In this document: in pieces, positions 6,944-10,869 of the stretch
Numbering within the stretch: the stretch's first letter is position 1
How the letters are laid out: every line of letters begins with the position of its first letter
Assembly: GCA_927911515.1 (NCBI GenBank)
Contig: CAKMQH010000238.1
Coordinates: 1-10,869, forward strand
Reading direction: 5' to 3'
DNA from: an uncultured Neisseria sp.
GTDB taxonomy: Bacteria; Pseudomonadota; Gammaproteobacteria; Burkholderiales; Neisseriaceae
Length of the DNA: 10,869 nucleotides
The notes under the pieces: model-generated
Told to the model about the DNA's origin: nothing
The model's database searches: none
What the model saw: the letters and a program-made list of their open reading frames with translations, nothing else
Program-made: the position numbers and the translations under genes

Positions 6944-8120
6944 ATGATTATTGATGTAAAAGTACCCATGCTGTCCGAAAGCGTATCCGAAGGCACGCTC
7001 TTGGAATGGAAGAAAAAAGTAGGCGAAGCCGTAGCGCGCGACGAAATCTTGATTGACATCGAAACTGACAAAGTGGTTTTGGAAGTACCTTCTCCACAAG
7101 CCGGTGTATTGGTTGAAATCATCGCTCAAAACGGCGAAACTGTTGCCGCTGAACAAGTATTGGCGCGCATTGACACCGCTGCTACCGCTTCCGTTGAAGC
7201 CCCAACCGCCGCGCCTGCACCTGAAGCCGCTCCCGCCGCTGTTCAAACCAATGCCGCCATGCCTGCTGCTGCCAAACTGGCAGCCGAAACCGGCGTGGAT
7301 GTGAACGCGCTGCAAGGTTCCGGCCGCGACGGTCGTGTTTTGAAAGAAGACGTGCAAAACGCTGCCGCCAAACCTGCTGCTGCACCCGCAGCCGCGCCAA
7401 CCACTGTTCCCGCCGGCGCACGTCCAGAACAACGCGTTCCGATGAGCCGCCTGCGTGCTCGTGTTGCCGAACGTCTCTTGGCTTCGCAACAGGAAAATGC
7501 GATTCTGACTACGTTCAACGAAGTCAATATGAAGCCCATCATGGACTTGCGTGCGAAATACAAAGAAAAATTCGAGAAAGAACACGGTACCAAACTCGGC
7601 TTCATGTCTTTCTTCGTCAAAGCAGCCGTTGCCGCGCTGAAAAAAATATCCGGTGGTCAACGCCTCCGTTGACGGAAGCGACATCGTTTACCACGGTTAC
7701 TTCGACATCGGTATTGCCATCGGCAGCCCGCGCGGTCTGGTCGTTCCGATTCTGCGTGATGCCGACCAAATGAGCATTGCCGACATCGAACAAGCCATCG
7801 TCGATTACGCCAAAAAAGCTAAAGACGGCAAAATCGCGCTGGAAGATTTGACCGGTGGTACGTTCAGCATCACCAACGGCGGTACGTTCGGTTCTATGAT
7901 GTCCACCCCGATTATCAATCCGCCGCAATCCGCCATTTTGGGTATGCACGCGACCAAAGAGCGCGCAGTCGTGGAAAGCGGTCAAGTCGTCGTCCGCCCG
8001 ATGATGTATCTGGCACTCTCTTACGACCACCGCATCATCGACGGCCGCGAAGCCGTGTTGACTTTGGTTGCCATCAAAGACGCGCTGGAAGATCCGGCAC
8101 GCCTGTTGTTGGATCTGTAA
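6944..8120 (+). pseudogene. sucB: 2-oxoglutarate dehydrogenase E2 component (dihydrolipoyl succinyltransferase), frameshifted
   Basis: SucB forms the core of the 2-oxoglutarate dehydrogenase complex and transfers succinyl from its lipoyl arm to CoA. ATG 6944 has GGAG (6933-6936) 7 bases upstream. The domain order is a lipoyl domain with Lys43 in IETDKVVLEV, an Ala/Pro-rich linker, a small E1/E3-binding domain (about 105-140) in a second Ala/Pro-rich setting, then the acyltransferase domain. After codon 234 a run of seven A (7640-7646) shifts the frame, adding eight foreign residues and a stop at 7670-7672. Removing one A restores KKYPVVNASVDG and continues to TAA 8118-8120, giving 391 residues, close to the expected length. 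The second half keeps SYDHRIIDG (His362, Asp366 in the restored frame). The good state of both halves points to a sequencing error or a very recent mutation. Confidence 0.95.
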
Positions 8121-8183
8121 ACGCCGCCAAAGGGATATAAGCGGATAAAAACAGAGCAGCAGTTTGAAATCGGGCTGCGATTG

Positions 8184-8225
8184 GTTTTCAGACGACCTTG
8201 AAACGAAAAAAGGTCGTCTGAAAAC
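8184..8225 (+). terminator. DUS inverted-pair terminator after sucB
   Basis: Two exact 12-mer DUS copies face each other, reverse at 8187-8198 and forward at 8211-8222. The arms 8184-8199 and 8210-8225 are perfectly complementary over 16 bp with a 10-base loop, 63 bases after the sucB stop. DUS pairs of this kind commonly serve as terminators in Neisseria. There is no T tract after the 3' arm. If active, it separates the sdh/suc transcript from the lipoprotein gene and lpdA. Confidence 0.65.
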
Positions 8226-8314
8226 GGCGGGATGTTTGAAATCTAAGGGAGAAAGTTTGTTGCTGCCATTTTCCGTGCAGAAGCAAACGCTTGAAAATCC
8301 ATAGGAGCGTATCC

Positions 8315-8585
8315 ATGAAATCCATCTCCCTGTTTCCGCTTTTGGCTGTCGTTTCCCTGCTTGGCGCGTGCGCCGCATTCGAAGGCAAGGAATATTCCGT
8401 CAATGCTTATGATGCGCGCGGTAGAATGTTGAACAAGCGTTTTTGAAATGGACAGCAACAAAGCAGGCATTCCCGTCGCCCGCAGCGTTTTGTGCAAACG
8501 TTATCCGCACGCTACCGTCCGCGTTTACAACAATTTCACCGGACACGAAGTCAGGGAATACAGCCCGCATTCCTGCCGTCGCTGA
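8315..8585 (+). pseudogene. Small predicted lipoprotein, frameshifted
   Basis: ATG 8315 is preceded by AGGAG (8303-8307) at 7 bases. The first residues form a lipoprotein signal peptide: MKSIS, a hydrophobic core, then the lipobox LGAC with Cys19 as the likely lipidation site. As written the frame stops at TGA 8444-8446 after 43 residues, within a run of five T (8440-8444). Removing one T continues the protein with FEMDSNKAGIPVARS and on to TGA 8583-8585, for 89 residues. The extension contains two Cys and basic, aromatic residues, and reads like a compact periplasmic domain. I do not recognise the family and infer no function. It lies between sucB and lpdA behind a probable terminator, so it may be transcribed separately from sucB. 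The restored reading is inference from composition and continuity. Confidence 0.6.
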
Positions 8586-8689
8586 TGCGTCCGAACCAAT
8601 CGGGCTGAAATTTCAAAAGGTCGTGCTTACGGGCAGGCTTCGTACTCTGAAAAGGGCAGAATGAGTTTTAACTGCGTTGAAGCCGCGCT

Positions 8690-8701
8690 TTCAGACGACC
8701 T
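8690..8701 (-). repeat. Perfect DNA uptake sequence upstream of lpdA
   Basis: The reverse strand reads AGGTCGTCTGAA, 12 of 12 bases. It is a single copy, about 105 bases after the restored lipoprotein stop and 76 bases before the lpdA start. Its + strand start, TTCAGA, also lies where a -35 element for lpdA would be. Confidence 0.8.
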
Positions 8702-8718
8702 CTTATGCAAAATATAGT
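8690..8718 (+). promoter_or_regulatory. Candidate sigma-70-type promoter for lpdA
   Basis: TTCAGA (8690-8695; 4 of 6 to TTGACA) and TATAGT (8713-8718; 5 of 6 to TATAAT) are separated by exactly 17 bases. Transcription would start near 8725, leaving a leader of about 50 bases before lpdA. The -35 coincides with a reverse DUS. The -10 is part of TATAGTGGAT, which resembles the end of a Correia element, although no partner end or element body is seen nearby. Confidence 0.35.
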
Positions 8719-8777
8719 GGATGAACTCTTGCCGAAGGTTTTCCTGCGGCAAAAATGTCAAACAAAGGATTTTTCAC

Positions 8778-10210
8778 ATGTCTCAATACGATGTAGTAGT
8801 CATCGGCGCAGGCCCCGGCGGATATGTTGCCGCCATCCGCGCCGCCCAACTGGGTTTCAAAACCGCCTGTGTTGATGCGGGCGTCAACAAAGCAGGCGAC
8901 GCGCCCGCGCTGGGCGGTACCTGCCTGAACGTCGGCTGCATTCCTTCCAAAGCCTTGTTACAATCCAGCGAACATTTCCATGCTGCGCAGCATGATTTTG
9001 CCGAACACGGCATCAGCGTCGGCGACATCAAATTCGACGCGGCGAAAATGATTGCGCGCAAAGACGCTATCGTAACCAAGCTTACCGGCGGCGTGAAATT
9101 CCTGTTCCAAAAAAACAAAGTAACCAGCCTGTTCGGTACGGCTTCATTTGCCGGCAAAACGGCGATGCCTACCAAATCGAAGTCGATAACAAAGGCGAAA
9201 AAACCGTTATCGAAGCCAAACACGTCATCGTAGCGACCGGCTCCGTGCCGCGTCCGCTGCCGCAGGTTGCCATCGACAATGTAAACGTATTGGACAACGA
9301 AGGCGCATTGAACCTGACCGAAGTGCCTGCCAAACTGGGCGTTATCGGTTCGGGCGTGATTGGTTTGGAAATGGGTTCTGTGTGGAACCGTGTCGGTTCT
9401 CAAGTCACCATCCTCGAAGCCATGCCGACCTTCCTTGCCGCCGCCGACCAGCAGATCGCCAAAGAAGCCTTCAAATATTTCACCAAAGAGCAGGGCTTGA
9501 ACATCGAGTTGGGCGTGAAAATCGGCGACATCAAATCTGAAGGCAAAGGCGTATCCGTTGCCTACCAGACCGCCGCAGGCGAAGCCAAAACCGAAGTATT
9601 CGACAAACTCATCGTCGCCATCGGCCGTATTCCGAACACCAAAGGCTTGAACGCCGAAGCCATCGGCTTGGAAAAAGACGAGCGCGGCTTTATCAAAGTG
9701 GACGGCGAATGCCGCACCAACCTGCCTAATGTCTGGGCAATCGGCGACGTGGTTCGCGGCCCGATGTTGGCGCACAAAGCCAGCGACGAAGGCGTGGCGG
9801 TTGCCGAGCGCATCGCCGGTCAGAAACCGCATATTGATTTCAACAACGTGCCGTTCGTGATTTACACCGACCCCGAAATTGCTTGGGTCGGCAAAACTGA
9901 AGAGCAGCTCAAAGCCGAAGGTGTGGAATACAAAAAAGGCACTTCCGGCTTCGGTGCAAACGGTCGCGCGTTGGCGATGGGTAAAGCCAAAGGTACGGTC
10001 AAAGTGTTGGCAGACGCCAAAACCGACCGCATCTTGGGCGTACACATGATCGGCCCGGTTGTCAGCGAATTGGTTACCGAAGGCGTCACTGCGCTCGAAT
10101 TCTTCGCCAGCAGCGAAGACATCGCCCGCATCATCCATGCCCATCCGACCTTGTCCGAAGTGGTTCACGAAGCTGCGCTGGCCGCTGACAAACGCGCTTT
10201 GCACGGCTGA
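8778..10210 (+). pseudogene. lpdA: Dihydrolipoamide dehydrogenase (E3), frameshifted
   Basis: LpdA reoxidises the dihydrolipoyl arm of SucB using FAD, a redox disulfide and NAD+, completing the 2-oxoglutarate dehydrogenase complex. The start at 8778 (MSQYDVVVIGAGPGG) is preferred over the in-frame upstream start at 8721 because the FAD-binding GxGxxG (residues 10-15) comes at the usual distance and AAAGGA (8764-8769) lies 8 bases before it. The redox pair Cys49 and Cys54 is in GGTCLNVGC. After Lys127 a four-A run (9156-9159) shifts the frame and translation stops at 9231-9233 after 151 residues. Adding one A restores GKNGDAYQIEV and gives 477 residues, the normal length. Later motifs are the NAD-binding GSGVIGLE, AIGDV near the FAD, and the His456-Glu461 pair in HPTLSE. 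Both halves are well preserved. Confidence 0.96.
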
Positions 10211-10229
10211 TAAGGTCAAGTAAAGCATA

Positions 10230-10262
10230 AAAAGGTCTCTGAAACTTTTCAGACGACCTTTT
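10230..10262 (+). terminator. Terminator after lpdA with one intact and one degenerate DUS arm
   Basis: The 3' arm contains an exact reverse DUS (10248-10259). The 5' arm is AAAAGGTCTCTGAAA, a forward DUS missing one G after AGGTC. They pair over about 13 bp with a single bulged C at 10254 and a 6-base loop, ending in CCTTTT. It starts 20 bases after the lpdA stop and is the most terminator-like hairpin in the window. Confidence 0.65.
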
Positions 10263-10328
10263 CGGAAAGATGAATGTTCGGGAAGCAATGTTCCGATAGG
10301 TATAGAGAGAAAATAGGGCATATGAGTT

Positions 10329-10353
10329 GTCATTGTTCCCTTACCGGAATGAC
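10329..10353. repeat. Possible degenerate neisserial small inverted repeat
   Basis: GTCATT (10329-10334) and AATGAC (10348-10353) are inverted repeats in GTCATTGTTCC...GGAATGACGATT. This resembles a decayed copy of the short neisserial repeats with ATTCCC/GGGAAT arms (dRS3 type), but the arms are imperfect. Between the lpdA terminator and this site (10263-10328) I see nothing recognisable. Confidence 0.25.
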
Positions 10354-10380
10354 GATTTAAGCATTGCTATTTGAATCTAC

Positions 10381-10487
10381 GATAGTGGGTTAAGTTTAAT
10401 TCAGGACAAGGCGACGAAGCCGCAGACAGTACAGATAGTACGGCAAGGCGAAGCAACGCAGTACTGGTTTAAACTTGAACCACTATA
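10381..10487. mobile_element. Correia repeat enclosed element (CREE/NEMIS), short form
   Basis: This 107-bp element has inverted ends: left 10381-10400 begins GATAGTGG, and right 10468-10487 reads TATAGTGG on the reverse strand, matching over about 16 of 20 positions. The interior has the characteristic CAGGACAAGGCGACGAAGC and AGTACAGATAGTACGG stretches and AACGCAGTACTGG near the right end. It lacks the roughly 50-base central part of the long form, which carries the IHF site, so it is the internally deleted class of about 105 bp. Such elements are non-autonomous MITE-like repeats specific to Neisseria, and their hairpin transcripts can be cut by RNase III. The first base (G instead of T) is altered at the left end. 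No clear TA duplication is visible. Confidence 0.93.
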
Positions 10488-10493
10488 TATAAT
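10465..10493 (+). promoter_or_regulatory. Correia-end promoter candidate for the downstream membrane protein gene
   Basis: TATAAT (10488-10493) directly abuts the right end of the Correia element (CACTATA), so the element-junction context supplies a perfect -10 hexamer. At 17 bases upstream is TGGTTT (10465-10470), a poor -35. Promoters created at Correia ends have been described in Neisseria (for example at uvrB). Transcription from here would start near 10500, about 24 bases before the ATG at 10524. Confidence 0.5.
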
Positions 10494-10523
10494 CGGCGAC
10501 ACATTCACAGACAGCGTTTGATT

Positions 10524-10811
10524 ATGAATAAAGAAGTAATCGGTATCCTGTTTATACCGATGGGCATTATCAGCATGTGTATGGCCGCGTTGTGGCAGAT
10601 GTATGTGATGATGACCGAAACTTATACGCTCAACCGTTTCAAAGACAAAGAATTGGTTTGGCGCGTGGCATTGTTATTTATCAGTTTCAGCCTTGCCGTT
10701 TACCTGCTCTGCCCGAATTCGCGTAAAAAAGGCATCGTCTTTTTTATCCTCGGGGGCGGCGGCGCAATCATGTATCTGCTTGCGCGGATGTGGTTGCCGT
10801 TCAGCAAGTGA
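10524..10811 (+). CDS. Small inner-membrane protein of unknown function (three predicted TM segments)
   Basis: The 95-residue protein starts MNKEVIGILFIPMG and ends at TGA 10809-10811. An in-frame TTG at 10518 is possible, but ATG 10524 is the natural choice. The Shine-Dalgarno is weak (ACAGACAG at 10507-10514), so expression may be low. Three hydrophobic stretches are visible: about residues 5-29, 47-65 and 71-91. The third has a run of four glycines (LGGGGA). A charged loop with Asn-Arg-Phe-Lys-Asp-Lys separates the first two, and a Ser-Arg-Lys-Lys loop separates the last two, so an integral inner-membrane protein is likely. I do not recognise a family or function. It lies downstream of lpdA behind a terminator and a Correia element that offers a promoter. 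From memory of neisserial gene order, sucC would come next, outside this window. Confidence 0.8.
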   Translation: MNKEVIGILFIPMGIISMCMAALWQMYVMMTETYTLNRFKDKELVWRVALLFISFSLAVYLLCPNSRKKGIVFFILGGGGAIMYLLARMWLPFSK

Positions 10812-10836
10812 AACGACGATTTTCCGACCGCCGAAA

Positions 10837-10848
10837 GGTCGTCTGAAA
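10837..10848 (+). repeat. Perfect DNA uptake sequence after the membrane protein gene
   Basis: AGGTCGTCTGAA, 12 of 12 bases, lies 26 bases after the stop codon. GGTCG within it can pair with CGACC at 10826-10830 in a short 5-bp hairpin. No inverted partner DUS is seen before the window ends. Confidence 0.8.
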
Positions 10849-10869
10849 CGCACGGGGTTGCCATTCAAA

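Noticed and set aside
7640..7672. Programmed frameshift in sucB
   Set aside because: It would need a +1 shift on a seven-A run without a known stimulatory element, and two neighbouring genes carry similar indels, so an artefact or mutation is more likely.
8615..8653. AAAAGGTCGT and TCTGAAAAG halves, looking like a DUS split by about 21 bases
   Set aside because: Short matches with no repeat or insertion signature in between; probably chance in a DUS-rich genome.
8443..8664. 73-codon open frame overlapping the lipoprotein gene
   Set aside because: It has no ribosome binding site. The alternative frame ending at 8585 continues the lipoprotein smoothly after a one-base correction.
8783..10333. 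Antisense open frame of 516 codons opposite lpdA
   Set aside because: The opposite strand encodes clear LpdA motifs. The antisense product is rich in Phe, His and Gly, as is typical of shadow frames here.
1..10869. tRNA, rRNA, CRISPR arrays, phage or toxin-antitoxin genes
   Set aside because: No repeat-spacer pattern, conserved RNA segment or such gene was seen; the window is filled by metabolic genes and short neisserial repeats.

Overview
The window is a stretch of core metabolism from a Neisseria-type betaproteobacterium. Three things point to this. The gene order sdhA-sdhB-sdhE-gltA-sucA-sucB-lpdA is the neisserial TCA-cycle cluster, as recalled rather than searched. The 12-mer AGGTCGTCTGAA, a dialect of the neisserial DNA uptake sequence (DUS), occurs eight times exactly on one strand or the other. 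A short Correia element (CREE/NEMIS) lies near the right end. The GTCGTCTGAA core, in place of the GCCGTCTGAA of N. meningitidis and N. gonorrhoeae, suggests a commensal of the N. mucosa/N. sicca kind; that species assignment is inference from memory of DUS dialects.

Layout, all genes on the + strand: 3-1310 sdhA (5' end outside the window); 1435-2142 sdhB; 2146-2394 sdhE; 2512-3795 gltA; 4003-6831 sucA; 6944-8120 sucB (frameshifted); 8315-8585 a small predicted lipoprotein (frameshifted); 8778-10210 lpdA (frameshifted); 10211-10523 a gene-free stretch with a DUS terminator, a possible degenerate repeat and a 107-bp Correia element; 10524-10811 a 95-residue membrane protein of unknown function. 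Gaps between genes hold DUS copies, DUS inverted pairs that can act as terminators, and hairpin leaders before gltA and sucA.

The genes form one metabolic unit. Citrate synthase brings acetyl-CoA into the cycle. SucA (E1), SucB (E2) and LpdA (E3) make up the 2-oxoglutarate dehydrogenase complex, which yields succinyl-CoA. SdhA and SdhB are the catalytic subunits of succinate dehydrogenase, and SdhE attaches FAD to SdhA.

I see no undescribed defence, mobile or biosynthetic system here. The main anomaly is that three consecutive genes (sucB, the lipoprotein gene and lpdA) each carry a single-base indel in or beside a short homopolymer within about 1.5 kb, while the 7.6 kb upstream is intact. 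Both halves of each gene are well preserved, so sequencing or assembly error is the leading explanation, but real inactivation would remove 2-oxoglutarate dehydrogenase. Secondary points are a perfect DUS that encodes a conserved motif of SucA, a -10 hexamer formed at the Correia element junction, and a long imperfect hairpin before sucA.
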